From contig JADJTY010000009.1 of the NCBI GenBank assembly GCA_016710935.1, forward strand, positions 1-64,000: DNA of 64,000 nt, written 5' to 3'. Origin of the DNA: Chitinophagaceae bacterium (lineage in GTDB: Bacteria; Bacteroidota; Bacteroidia; Chitinophagales; Chitinophagaceae). Position numbers and translations under genes: made by a program. The notes below the pieces were generated by a model. It saw only the letters and a list, made by a program, of their open reading frames with translations. It did not search any database and was not told the DNA's origin. Below are positions 45,828 to 53,698 of the stretch, in pieces; within the stretch, counting starts at the first letter, position 1; each line of letters starts with the position of its first letter.

Positions 45828-46670
45828 ATGAAGATTGCTATTGCTACCAATACACTTGCCGGAAGCGGAAAAGCAGTTAAACTGGCAGCCAAATTACTGG
45901 CTATACTCACCCAAAGAAAAATTGCTGCTCAAATATTTACTGAAAAAGAATGGGATGACCGTTTGTATGTATTTGACCAGGTTTGGATTGCCGGTGGCGA
46001 TGGAACGGTAAATTATTTTGTAAATCAGTATAACGATATTAAAATACCGCTTTGCATTTTTAACGGGGGCACGGGCAACGATTTTTATTCAATGTTGTAT
46101 GGTAAAACTACAACTGAAGTGCAGGTGAACCATGTGTTGCAATCAACCCCCAAACCCATTGATGCAGGCAAGTGTAATGAAAAGTATTTTTTAAATGGTG
46201 TGGGTATTGGCTTTGATGGTGCTGTTGCAAAAGGCCTGCAGGGAGTACATAAGTTTGGCGGAAAAACATCTTTTATGCTTTCTGTTTTAAAACATATTTT
46301 ATTTTATAAAGAACAGCATTATACCATTACATCTGCAGAAAAAAGTGTGGAAGGCAAGTTTATGATGATCAGCATTGCCAACGGAACCAGGTACGGTGGC
46401 GGTTTTTTTGTGGCACCGCTGGCAAAGGCAGATGATGGCTTGTTTGATGTAATCCTGGTAAAGCCCCTCTCCCTTTTTAAAAGATTAAGGTATCTGCCGG
46501 TTATTGAAAAAGGAAAACACCTGGATCTTCCTTTTATAGATTATTACAAAACGCAGCAAATAACCATTAAAAGCGATCTGCCTATTCAATCGCATTTGGA
46601 TGGAGAATACCTGGAAAGCAATAAATTCGATATAGAAGTATTGCCTGACCATTTTAATTTTTTATTTTAA
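45828..46670 (+). CDS. Diacylglycerol/lipid kinase family protein (YegS/BmrU type)
   Basis: From ATG 45828 the protein has 280 residues. The DAGK catalytic motif Gly-Gly-Asp-Gly-Thr-Val-Asn (near 57-63) and Asn-Gly-Gly-Thr-Gly-Asn-Asp-Phe (near 82-89) bind ATP. The later Gly-Val-Gly-Ile-Gly-Phe-Asp-Gly segment and the C-terminal His-Leu-Asp-Gly-Glu are family typical. It phosphorylates diacylglycerol or a related lipid. A six-codon longer in-frame start is possible but adds nothing conserved. The next gene follows 18 bases after the stop, so the two may be cotranscribed. Confidence 0.88.
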   Translation: MKIAIATNTLAGSGKAVKLAAKLLAILTQRKIAAQIFTEKEWDDRLYVFDQVWIAGGDGTVNYFVNQYNDIKIPLCIFNGGTGNDFYSMLYGKTTTEVQVNHVLQSTPKPIDAGKCNEKYFLNGVGIGFDGAVAKGLQGVHKFGGKTSFMLSVLKHILFYKEQHYTITSAEKSVEGKFMMISIANGTRYGGGFFVAPLAKADDGLFDVILVKPLSLFKRLRYLPVIEKGKHLDLPFIDYYKTQQITIKSDLPIQSHLDGEYLESNKFDIEVLPDHFNFLF

Positions 46671-46688
46671 CCGGAAACAATTAAAACG

Positions 46689-47645
46689 ATGAATCAACTC
46701 AAATTACTTTTATCGTTTTCAATCCTGCTTTGCAGTAAAATAGCTATTGCCCAAAAAACAGACACGCTTAAAACGGGTATAGTAACCTCATTAATTGTAT
46801 TGGGCACTATACAGGATGCAGGATCGCCGCAGGTTGGCTGTACAAAAGATTGTTGCAAAAAAATATTTCTCCAGCCGGATAAAGACAGGATGGTTGTTTC
46901 GCTTGGCTTAATTGAAGCGGCTAAACATAAAAAATACATTTTTGAAGCCACACCCGGTTTTACACAGCAGGCAAAACTTTTAAAGCGTTTTTCAGCCTTC
47001 AATACCAAAGAAACACCCGATGGTATTTTTTTAACCCATGCCCATATTGGCCATTATACCGGTTTAATGTACCTGGGTAAAGAAGCCATGAATACAGACA
47101 GCATTCCGGTTTATGCCATGCCACGCATGAAAAACTTCCTGGAACAAAATGGCCCCTGGAGCCAGCTGGTAAAAAATAAACATATTGTTTTGCAGGAATT
47201 GAATGATCAAACAGAGATACGGCTTACAAACAAACTGAAAGTTATTCCTTTTACCGTGCCGCACCGGGATGAGTTTTCTGAAACCGTTGGCTACACCATC
47301 ATTGGTCCAAACAAAAAAGCCTTGTTTATACCCGATATTGATAAATGGCAAAAGTGGAATACAAATATTATTGATGCCATTGCTAATGTAGATTACGCTT
47401 TTATTGATGGTACTTTTTATGATGCCGCAGAGATCAACAATCGTGATATTTCAACCATCCCCCACCCTTTTATTATTGAAAGCATGGCGCTGTTTAAAGA
47501 TTTATCTGCAGTAGAAAAAAAGAAGATCTACTTCATTCATTTCAATCATACCAACCCGGTCATCAACAAAAAAAGTAACCAGTACAGGCAGGTAGTGCAG
47601 AACGGATTTAATGTTGCAGCAGTTAATATGGTATTTCCGCTTTAA
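46689..47645 (+). CDS. MBL-fold metallohydrolase (PqqB-like), exported
   Basis: This 318-residue protein has a signal peptide (1-22) and a metallo-beta-lactamase fold. The N-terminal Leu-Gly-Thr-Ile-Gln-Asp-Ala-Gly with Gly-Cys-Thr-Lys-Asp-Cys-Cys matches PqqB-like proteins, in which cysteines bind an extra zinc. The metal motif is Thr-His-Ala-His-Ile-Gly-His-Tyr (His-x-His-x-x-x-His form), with later Pro-His-Arg-Asp-Glu, Asp-Ile-Asp-Lys-Trp and His-Phe-Asn-His-Thr-Asn. A PQQ role is doubtful, because no other pqq gene is present and the protein is exported. The substrate is unknown. Confidence 0.82.
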   Translation: MNQLKLLLSFSILLCSKIAIAQKTDTLKTGIVTSLIVLGTIQDAGSPQVGCTKDCCKKIFLQPDKDRMVVSLGLIEAAKHKKYIFEATPGFTQQAKLLKRFSAFNTKETPDGIFLTHAHIGHYTGLMYLGKEAMNTDSIPVYAMPRMKNFLEQNGPWSQLVKNKHIVLQELNDQTEIRLTNKLKVIPFTVPHRDEFSETVGYTIIGPNKKALFIPDIDKWQKWNTNIIDAIANVDYAFIDGTFYDAAEINNRDISTIPHPFIIESMALFKDLSAVEKKKIYFIHFNHTNPVINKKSNQYRQVVQNGFNVAAVNMVFPL

Positions 47646-47649
47646 AAAT

Positions 47650-48108
47650 TTATACGGCTTTCTTAAGTAATATCATCTGTCCCAAATGATAGGCATCGTG
47701 CTGCAGGCAGCCCATGATCAGTTCATAAAAGGTTTGCCCTTCTCTGGGCGAAGGTTTGTCCAGGTGTTCTTCAGGCAGATGCTGAATGGCATTACGCAAT
47801 AAATGATAGGCCGCTTCAAAATCAAGCAAGGCCTGTTTCCAGTTTTCCTTATTGGGGTAATCAGGCAACAAAAAGTCCTGGAATGGTGGCGGGTTATCGG
47901 TACCGGTAAGCCGGTTTACAACCCTGGTACGCCAGTAAGTAATATGCGCAATCAACCGCCAGATGCTGTTTGTATCTTCCGAAACAGTTTTTAAGGCCAT
48001 CACATCATCAACACCATGCAGTGTCTCTTTAAAATTATTTCCTATCCAGCAATCACCATGCTGCAGACCGGCAAAGAGTTTTAATATGCGGTTAATTTCA
48101 TTAGCCAT
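47650..48108 (-). CDS. DinB family protein
   Basis: This 152-residue protein has the DinB four-helix pattern, with candidate metal ligands His in Leu-Ile-Ala-His-Ile-Thr-Tyr-Trp-Arg (about 53) and in Gln-His-Asp-Ala-Tyr-His-Leu-Gly-Gln (about 139-143). The last motif is the best-conserved signature. It is not close to the DinB-like protein at 0.8 kb. It may transfer or remove a small thiol group or act as a metal-dependent hydrolase. It is convergent with the MBL gene, with stops four bases apart. Confidence 0.82.
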   Translation of the reverse strand: MANEINRILKLFAGLQHGDCWIGNNFKETLHGVDDVMALKTVSEDTNSIWRLIAHITYWRTRVVNRLTGTDNPPPFQDFLLPDYPNKENWKQALLDFEAAYHLLRNAIQHLPEEHLDKPSPREGQTFYELIMGCLQHDAYHLGQMILLKKAV

Positions 48109-48190
48109 ATTTTTGCTGATGATTTTGGAATAATAAAATTACCAACAAACAACCAAAGTCACAAAGTTTATTATATTTGGTAACAGCCTC

Positions 48191-48277
48191 TTTGAACCAC
48201 ATAGGCACATAAGAAAAGATAGAAATGCACATAGTCTATGTGGTAACCTATGTTTCTATTCAACTATGTGGTTCAAA
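48191..48277. repeat. Long intergenic inverted repeat, copy 1 (TTTGAACCACATAG family)
   Basis: TTTGAACCACATAG at 48191-48204 is exactly repeated in inverted form at 48264-48277. Between them lie smaller inner pairs (AGAAATGCACATAG against CTATGTTTCTATT words). The element ends 17 bases before the carboxylase ATG, so it may fold in the 5' leader. A second copy is at 52465-52546. Confidence 0.8.
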
Positions 48278-48294
48278 AAAATAAAACAAAAATT

Positions 48295-49923
48295 ATGGAC
48301 CTGGAATTTAATAAGAACGAAGATACGATGAAGATGGCCTGGAGCCAGGTTAAACGCCATCTTGAAAAAATATATGAAGGCGGCGGTAAGAAATCGGCAG
48401 CCAAACAAAAGGAGCGCAACAAACTTACTGCCCGTGAGCGCATTACCTATTTGTGCGATGCAGATAAACCTTTTGTAGAGATCGGTGCATTTGCAGGTTT
48501 TGATATGTACCCCGATGAAGGTGGTTGCCCTGCAGGTGGTACTGTTAGCGGTATTGGTTATGTAAGCGGCAGGCAATGTGTAATTGTGGCCAACGATCAA
48601 ACTGTAAAAGCAGGTGCCTGGTTTCCCATTACCGGTAAAAAGAATTTGCGCATGCAGGAAATTGCCATGGAAAATAAGTTACCGGTAATATACCTGGTAG
48701 ATAGTGCCGGTGTCTTTCTTCCCATGCAGGATGAAATTTTTCCTGATAAAGAACATTTTGGCCGCATCTTCCGCAACAATGCAAAGATGAGTGCCATGGG
48801 TATTACGCAGATCGCTGCGGTGATGGGTGCCTGTGTAGCAGGCGGCGCTTACCTGCCCATCATGAGCGATGAAACATTGATGGTAGAAGGCAATGGCTCT
48901 ATTTACCTGGCAGGTCCCTACCTGGTTAAAGCCGCTATTGGTGAAGATATTGACAGCGAAACTTTAGGCGGAGCTGATACACACAACTCCATCAGCGGCA
49001 TTGCTGATTATAAATTTAAGACCGAAGAAGCATGTCTTGACCAGGTGAAGAAGATCATGAATAAACTGGGGCATCATACAAAAGCCGGGTTCGACAGAGT
49101 GGATGCAAAACCACCTGCAAAAAATAATGGCGAAGTATATGGCATCATGAGTGCCGGCAACACCAAGCCTTACGATATGGTTGACCTGATAAACTGTATC
49201 GCTGATAAGGATAGCTTCGATCAGTTTAAAGAAGATTACGGCAAAACAATTGTTTGCGGCTACGCCCGTGTTGATGGTTGGGCTGTAGGCATTGTTGCCA
49301 ATCAGCGGTTGATCGTAAAAAGTAAAAAAGGCGAAATGCAATTGGGCGGTGTAATTTATAACGACAGTGCCGATAAAGCAGCACGATTTATCATGAACTG
49401 CAATCAAAAAAGAATACCGCTTGTTTTTTTACAGGATGTTACCGGCTTTATGGTGGGTAGCCGCAGCGAGCACAGCGGCATTATAAAAGACGGTGCCAAA
49501 CTGGTGAATGCCGTGGCCAATTCTGTGGTTCCAAAGATCACCATCATTGTTGGCAACAGCTACGGTGCCGGTAATTACGCTATGTGTGGCAAGGCTTACG
49601 ATCCCCGTTTTATTTATGCATGGCCCACGGCAAAAATTGCAGTAATGGGTGGCGAGCAGGCTGCCAAAACCATGTTGCAGATACAGGTGGCTACATTAAA
49701 AAATAAAGGAGAAGTAATTACACCCGAAGTAGAACAGGAATTACTGAAGAAATTAATTGATCGTTACGATTCACAAACCACGCCATTTTATGCCGGTGCC
49801 CGGCTTTGGATAGATGCCATTATTGATCCGGCAGAAACAAGAAAAATGATATCAGAAGGAATTGCTGCAGCAGACCATAACCCGGATATTGCGGAGTTTA
49901 AGACGGGGGTGTTTCAGGTGTAA
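48295..49923 (+). CDS. Acyl-CoA carboxylase beta subunit (methylcrotonyl/propionyl-CoA carboxylase type)
   Basis: From ATG 48295 the protein has 542 residues; the in-frame extension upstream runs through the repeat and is rejected. It has N- and C-terminal carboxyltransferase domains. Conserved parts include Lys-Leu-Thr-Ala-Arg-Glu-Arg, Val-Asp-Ser-Ala-Gly-Val-Phe-Leu-Pro-Met-Gln, Gly-Ala-Cys-Val-Ala-Gly-Gly-Ala-Tyr-Leu-Pro and Gly-Asn-Ser-Tyr-Gly-Ala-Gly-Asn-Tyr-Ala-Met-Cys-Gly. The Gln in Pro-Met-Gln and the overall length favour methylcrotonyl-CoA carboxylase (leucine breakdown). The biotin-carboxylase subunit is not adjacent. The element at 48191-48277 may influence its leader. Confidence 0.9.
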   Translation: MDLEFNKNEDTMKMAWSQVKRHLEKIYEGGGKKSAAKQKERNKLTARERITYLCDADKPFVEIGAFAGFDMYPDEGGCPAGGTVSGIGYVSGRQCVIVANDQTVKAGAWFPITGKKNLRMQEIAMENKLPVIYLVDSAGVFLPMQDEIFPDKEHFGRIFRNNAKMSAMGITQIAAVMGACVAGGAYLPIMSDETLMVEGNGSIYLAGPYLVKAAIGEDIDSETLGGADTHNSISGIADYKFKTEEACLDQVKKIMNKLGHHTKAGFDRVDAKPPAKNNGEVYGIMSAGNTKPYDMVDLINCIADKDSFDQFKEDYGKTIVCGYARVDGWAVGIVANQRLIVKSKKGEMQLGGVIYNDSADKAARFIMNCNQKRIPLVFLQDVTGFMVGSRSEHSGIIKDGAKLVNAVANSVVPKITIIVGNSYGAGNYAMCGKAYDPRFIYAWPTAKIAVMGGEQAAKTMLQIQVATLKNKGEVITPEVEQELLKKLIDRYDSQTTPFYAGARLWIDAIIDPAETRKMISEGIAAADHNPDIAEFKTGVFQV

Positions 49924-49926
49924 TCC

Positions 49927-49960
49927 TGAGCGGAGTTGAAGGATGAGCGGAGTTGAAGGA
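49927..49960. repeat. 17-bp tandem duplication of a dispersed repeat unit
   Basis: TGAGCGGAGTTGAAGGA occurs twice in tandem right after the carboxylase stop. It resembles the widely dispersed CTTCGACTCCGCTCAGG-type unit seen in many Bacteroidetes genomes. A related CTTCGACAAGCTCAG unit lies at 55567-55590. Confidence 0.65.
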
Positions 49961-50172
49961 AGTATAATGCAAGTTTAGAGCGAAGTCGGGAAACGGGTTG
50001 GTTAAAAAACTGTTTTATTTTTGAATACCAGCTTCAGTTTTTCATGGCATCATCGTTGTGAACTTGTTCTGTTCTTTATTTCTTTTAGTAAAAGGAAGGA
50101 AGAATCTCACTTGTACCGCATAACAACCAGGAACTTTAATTAAAGCGAATAACAAAAACTGCAAATCAACTT

Positions 50173-50643
50173 TTGAACACAATACATATCTACACCGATG
50201 GCTCATCCCGTGGAAACCCCGGCCCCGGCGGTTTTGGCGTGATACTCATGTACAATAACCACCGTAAGGAAATATCGAAAGGCTTCCGGCATACCACCAA
50301 TAACCGCATGGAATTGCTGGCAGTGATCACGGGGCTGGAAGCCATTACCAAAAAGGAATTACCAGTTGTTGTTTACTCAGACAGCCAGTATGTAGTACGC
50401 GCCATTGAAGAAGGCTGGTTAAAGAACTGGATGAAGACCAATTTTAAAGGCGGTAAAAAAAACAAAGATCTCTGGACCCATTATTATCATCTTTCCCAAA
50501 AACTACATGTAAAATTAAAATGGGTTAAGGGCCATGCCGATAACCCTTACAACAACCGCTGCGATGAACTGGCTACCAGTGCAGCCGATGGTAAAGACCT
50601 GGCTGTTGATGAAGGTTATGAAGAAGCACAGGCATCTTTATAA
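50173..50643 (+). CDS. rnhA: Ribonuclease HI
   Basis: This 156-residue protein has all four RNase H catalytic acids visible: Asp9 (Tyr-Thr-Asp-Gly-Ser), Glu47 (Arg-Met-Glu-Leu), Asp70 (Tyr-Ser-Asp-Ser-Gln-Tyr) and Asp131 (Arg-Cys-Asp-Glu-Leu-Ala), plus His121 in Gly-His-Ala. It removes RNA from RNA/DNA hybrids (R-loops and Okazaki primers). Translation appears to start at TTG 50173, since no ATG or GTG precedes the first strand; the N-terminal Ile-Tyr-Thr-Asp-Gly is very close to that start. No Shine-Dalgarno sequence is seen. Confidence 0.93.
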   Translation: MNTIHIYTDGSSRGNPGPGGFGVILMYNNHRKEISKGFRHTTNNRMELLAVITGLEAITKKELPVVVYSDSQYVVRAIEEGWLKNWMKTNFKGGKKNKDLWTHYYHLSQKLHVKLKWVKGHADNPYNNRCDELATSAADGKDLAVDEGYEEAQASL

Positions 50644-50645
50644 AG

Positions 50646-50717
50646 ATTTCACGCAGAGGCCGCAGTGGAGCAGAGAAAACTCAGCGACCTCAGCTCCTCA
50701 GCGACCCCTGCGTGAAA
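50646..50717. repeat. Imperfect inverted repeat after rnhA
   Basis: TTTCACGCAGAGG near the start is matched by CCCTGCGTGAAAA at the end, with GCAG/CTCAG words between. It is another small dispersed-type hairpin element. No gene is seen in it. Confidence 0.55.
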
Positions 50718-50726
50718 ATTAAAGGC

Positions 50727-50756
50727 ATAAAAAAACACCCGCCATTGGCAGGTGTT
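50727..50756 (-). terminator. Terminator of the DUF6580-type gene
   Basis: On the minus strand a stem AACACC / GGTGTT with further GCC/GGC pairing is followed by a run of seven T. It lies 22 bases after the stop at 50779. Confidence 0.8.
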
Positions 50757-50778
50757 CTCAAAAAAATATCTTTATAAA

Positions 50779-51336
50779 TTACGCAACAGCTTTCTTGCTG
50801 AAAGCAAAACGCTGTACCAGGAAATACGTTCCAAATAAAACAGTACTGTAAACCAGGTCGGCAACAATACCTGTTTTCAAAAATGGTAATCCGCCAACTA
50901 AAGTAGCAATATAGCCACTAAGATCCTGCGTATATGTATGATAAATGGGATTATCAAAAACGAAGAAAGCAGAATTTGACAGGAAGAAAAATAACAGTGA
51001 TGAACCAATTGAATAACCTGCCACAGAAAACACGTTGATCTTTTTCATGCTGAAAGCGATCACGGTTATTAAAGCAAGGATGCAATAACCCACTAATTGT
51101 CCCCAGCCCCAAAAGCCATCAGCAATACCCGATACCTCAAATATCACATCGGAGAGAAACATGGCAAACAGGGGTAATGCAAAAGCCAGTCTTTTGTCTT
51201 TTATAATTGCGCCGGCAAAAATGGCCATGCCAATTACCGGACTAAAATTATCAGGATACAGTAATACCCTTGACAATGCTGCAATGATAACCAATAAGGC
51301 CGCTATAATTAAGGTAGATGTACTTTGTTTGTTCAT
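50779..51336 (-). CDS. DUF6580-like polytopic membrane protein (ECF-transporter S-component-like)
   Basis: From ATG 51336 the protein has 185 residues; an earlier in-frame start at 51366 would lie inside the promoter. It has five or six transmembrane helices. The pattern Leu-Leu-Tyr-Pro-Asp-Asn-Phe-Ser-Pro-Val near residue 25, followed by helices with Gly-Phe-Trp-Gly-Trp-Gly-Gln, is like that of predicted vitamin/metabolite ECF-type substrate-binding subunits. The ligand is unknown, and no energy-coupling genes are nearby. It ends in a strong terminator. Confidence 0.7.
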   Translation of the reverse strand: MNKQSTSTLIIAALLVIIAALSRVLLYPDNFSPVIGMAIFAGAIIKDKRLAFALPLFAMFLSDVIFEVSGIADGFWGWGQLVGYCILALITVIAFSMKKINVFSVAGYSIGSSLLFFFLSNSAFFVFDNPIYHTYTQDLSGYIATLVGGLPFLKTGIVADLVYSTVLFGTYFLVQRFAFSKKAVA

Positions 51337-51353
51337 ATGACTAGTTCTTTGGG

Positions 51354-51380
51354 CAAAAATAAGCAATTATAGTTTTTCAA
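51354..51380 (-). promoter_or_regulatory. Promoter of the DUF6580-like gene
   Basis: On the minus strand TTG (51380-51378) and TATTTTTG (51361-51354) are 16 bases apart, and the -7 box ends 17 bases before the ATG at 51336. This supports the shorter start. Confidence 0.55.
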
Positions 51381-51432
51381 AGTTCATTTTACTAGATGCA
51401 GTTGTCCTCATACTGTTAATTACGTGATTGCA

Positions 51433-51440
51433 TATCTTTG
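51433..51440 (+). promoter_or_regulatory. Predicted -7 box of the yraN-like gene, close to the ATG
   Basis: TATCTTTG matches TAnnTTTG and ends four bases before the start codon, as in hscB. It suggests a leaderless or nearly leaderless mRNA. Confidence 0.5.
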
Positions 51441-51444
51441 AAAT

Positions 51445-51801
51445 ATGGCGCAACACAACCTTACAGGCAATACCGGCGAAGCTTTGGCAGCAGCTTTCCT
51501 GTCAGATAAAGGATACATCATCATGCACCGTAACTGGCGCCATGCCCGCCGGGAAGTAGATATTATTGCCGAAAAAGACAGCATCCTGCATTTTGTGGAA
51601 GTAAAAACCCGGCGAACCCGGAAGTTTGGCCATCCCGAAGAAAATGTTGACAAAAAGAAGATACAGAACCTCATCTATGCAGCTGAAGAATATTTGTACC
51701 AACAGCCACAATGGAAACGGATCCAGTTCGATGTGCTTGCCATTACCCTTTTAAAAGACGAACCGGTGGAATACTTTTTGATTGAAGACGTGTATTTATA
51801 A
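51445..51801 (+). CDS. YraN family (UPF0102) endonuclease-like protein
   Basis: This 118-residue protein has the restriction-endonuclease-like fold core: Gly-Glu (residues 9-10 region), then Glu-Val-Asp-Ile-Ile-Ala-Glu followed by Phe-Val-Glu-Val-Lys-Thr-Arg, the D...E-x-K type metal site. The family is widespread next to rnhB or rRNA methylase genes; no function has been proven, though Holliday-junction or DNA-repair roles have been proposed. Here it is divergent from a membrane protein and convergent with a YkgJ-type gene. Confidence 0.9.
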   Translation: MAQHNLTGNTGEALAAAFLSDKGYIIMHRNWRHARREVDIIAEKDSILHFVEVKTRRTRKFGHPEENVDKKKIQNLIYAAEEYLYQQPQWKRIQFDVLAITLLKDEPVEYFLIEDVYL

Positions 51802-51862
51802 GGGATGCTGGATACTGGATGCTGGATGCAACCAACCATTAAACCAATAAACCTTTAAACCA

Positions 51863-52366
51863 TTAAACCCTCAACGCTTCCTGCATTTTCTCTACAAGCT
51901 TATAAGTAGCCGGGCAATATTCAATATTCTGTTTGTGTACATGCATATAGTCGATCATCCTTTTCCTGGGCAGGTGCGGAAAGCCCGAACAGTCAAGGGG
52001 GCGTATTTCGTAAATGGAACATTTATTATCGGTAAGATTTAAAAACTGGCAGGGCTGTTTTTTGTTTTGCCAGTCCTTTTCTTTTTTCTCATAGATCAAC
52101 CATTTATCGCTGAACTGCTGTGGCGTTTCGCCAAAATGTGCAGCAATTCTTTTGATGTCGGCCTTGGTATAAGTAGGTGTCATGGTCTTGCAGCAGTTGG
52201 CGCAGCTAAGGCAATCAATCTCTTCCCATACTTTGGGTTCAAGTGCTTTGGTTAACTTATCCAAACCACGGGGCTGATTTTTTAAAAGTTTATTTAAAAA
52301 ACTCCTCATTGCTTTTTTATTGTGTCGCACTTTTTGTTTGAACGAACGAAGATTAACTGGCTGCAT
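51863..52366 (-). CDS. YkgJ-type cysteine-cluster protein (CxxCxxCC)
   Basis: This 167-residue protein has Cys-Leu-Ser-Cys-Ala-Asn-Cys-Cys near residues 53-60, then Gln-Pro-Cys-Gln-Phe-Leu, Asn-Lys-Cys-Ser-Ile-Tyr and Arg-Pro-Leu-Asp-Cys. This is the full YkgJ pattern, presumed to bind zinc or an Fe-S cluster. Function is unknown in most members; some modify proteins or metals. The start at ATG 52366 is followed by a basic N-terminal helix. It is convergent with yraN across a spacer with small GGATGCTGGAT direct repeats (51806-51830). Confidence 0.82.
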   Translation of the reverse strand: MQPVNLRSFKQKVRHNKKAMRSFLNKLLKNQPRGLDKLTKALEPKVWEEIDCLSCANCCKTMTPTYTKADIKRIAAHFGETPQQFSDKWLIYEKKEKDWQNKKQPCQFLNLTDNKCSIYEIRPLDCSGFPHLPRKRMIDYMHVHKQNIEYCPATYKLVEKMQEALRV

Positions 52367-52464
52367 ATGGTATATTGATAACTATTATCGAAATTTAAGT
52401 TGCTAAAATAGTGTATAATTGACTTTATTCAGCAAACCGGCAACAAAAAAGCAACTTCTAAAAA

Positions 52465-52546
52465 TTTGAACCACATAGGATGATAGGAACATAGGAAGAA
52501 CATAGAGCTATGTGTAAATCTATGTTTCTATATTTCTATGTGGTTC
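52465..52546. repeat. Long intergenic inverted repeat, copy 2 (TTTGAACCACATAG family)
   Basis: TTTGAACCACATAG at 52465-52478 faces CTATGTGGTTC at 52536-52546, with inner AACATAGAG / CTATGTTTCTAT pairs. It is the same family as 48191-48277 and again lies upstream of a plus-strand gene (xerD, 64 bases away). Confidence 0.78.
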
Positions 52547-52610
52547 CGGTAGCTGAATCTAAACATTAAAAGAATGCCGAAAAATTAAGCAACAAAACAG
52601 TTTTATCATT

Positions 52611-53510
52611 ATGTGGGAAACTTATAAAAAAGGATTTAAAGCCTGGCTGCAACTGGAAAAATCACTGGCTGCAAATTCTGTGGAAGCATACCTGCGTGAC
52701 ATTGATAAACTTACAGACTATTTGCAGGCAACGCAAAAATTAGTTAGTCCGCAGGAACTGGAACTGAAAGACCTCGAAAAATTTGTACAATGGGTTAGTG
52801 AACTGGGCATGACGGTAACTTCGCAATCGAGGATCATATCGGGACTGCGGAGTTTTTATGCTTACTGTTATATGGAACAGATCGTTACCGTAAATCCAAC
52901 AGCCCTTTTAGAAACACCCAAACAAAAAAGATTATTACCCGATACCTTAAGTTTTGATGACATTGAAAGCATCATTGCACAGATAGACCTGAGCAAACCC
53001 GAAGGCGGCCGCAACAAAGCTATACTGGAAACCCTGTACAGTTGCGGCTTACGGGTGAGTGAGCTGGTGAACCTGCGTATCAGTTGCCTGCACCTGGATA
53101 TTGGTTTTGTACGGGTTATTGGCAAGGGTGATAAGGAAAGGCTGGTACCCATTGGCAGCGACGCCATCAAGTATATTAATATTTACAGAAAAGATATCAG
53201 GGTTCATATCAGTATAAAACCCGGGCAGGAAGATTTTCTTTTTTTAAACCGCAGGGGAAGTAAGCTAAGCCGGGTAATGATCTTTATCATGCTGAAGGAA
53301 CTGGCAAAAAAGGCCGGCATTGAAAAAAGTATTTCACCACATACTTTCCGCCATTCATTTGCCACACATTTGGTGGAAGGCGGTGCGGATCTAAGGGCCG
53401 TGCAGGAAATGCTGGGACATGAAAGTATTACCACCACCGAAATTTATACCCACCTGGACAGGGAGTATTTGAGAAATACCCTGCACCAGTTTCATCCGGC
53501 GTTTAAATAG
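52611..53510 (+). CDS. xerD: Site-specific tyrosine recombinase XerD
   Basis: This 299-residue protein has an N-terminal SAM-like DNA-binding domain (1-95) and a catalytic domain. The full tyrosine-recombinase set is present: Arg148, Lys172, His244, Arg247, His270 and nucleophile Tyr279 (Glu-Ile-Tyr-Thr-His). Length and motifs (His-Thr-Phe-Arg-His-Ser-Phe-Ala-Thr-His) fit the housekeeping XerC/D type that resolves chromosome dimers at dif, rather than a phage or transposon integrase. No cargo or attachment site is seen nearby. ATG 52611. Confidence 0.9.
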   Translation: MWETYKKGFKAWLQLEKSLAANSVEAYLRDIDKLTDYLQATQKLVSPQELELKDLEKFVQWVSELGMTVTSQSRIISGLRSFYAYCYMEQIVTVNPTALLETPKQKRLLPDTLSFDDIESIIAQIDLSKPEGGRNKAILETLYSCGLRVSELVNLRISCLHLDIGFVRVIGKGDKERLVPIGSDAIKYINIYRKDIRVHISIKPGQEDFLFLNRRGSKLSRVMIFIMLKELAKKAGIEKSISPHTFRHSFATHLVEGGADLRAVQEMLGHESITTTEIYTHLDREYLRNTLHQFHPAFK

Positions 53511-53522
53511 GTGTCAGGCCCT

Positions 53523-53619
53523 ACTTGTCAGACCACTATGTAGAGTCTAATTTTTAAAACTCTATTTGATACGCTGATAAACTAAGTAAACAAAGTGTCT
53601 GTTTAGTGGCCAGACAAGT
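53523..53619. repeat. 16-bp imperfect inverted repeat after xerD
   Basis: ACTTGTCAGACCACTA (53523-53538) is inverted with two mismatches at 53604-53619, with a smaller AGAGT/ACTCT pair inside. It may be a terminator-like or dispersed element. Nothing marks it as a recombinase target. Confidence 0.5.
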
Positions 53620-53698
53620 TTTAAAAAACCGGCCAGTTGCTCCTTTCTATTATTTAAAAATTTAAGGAATCAAACCAGGCCGGTGTAAACAACCATCA

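Noticed and set aside
46689..47645. PQQ biosynthesis gene pqqB
   Set aside because: Only family-level similarity; the protein has a signal peptide and no other pqq genes are nearby.
53523..53619. Possible recombination (att/dif) site next to xerD
   Set aside because: Arms are 65 bases apart, unlike a dif core of about 28 bases, and no mobile cargo or duplicated site is present.
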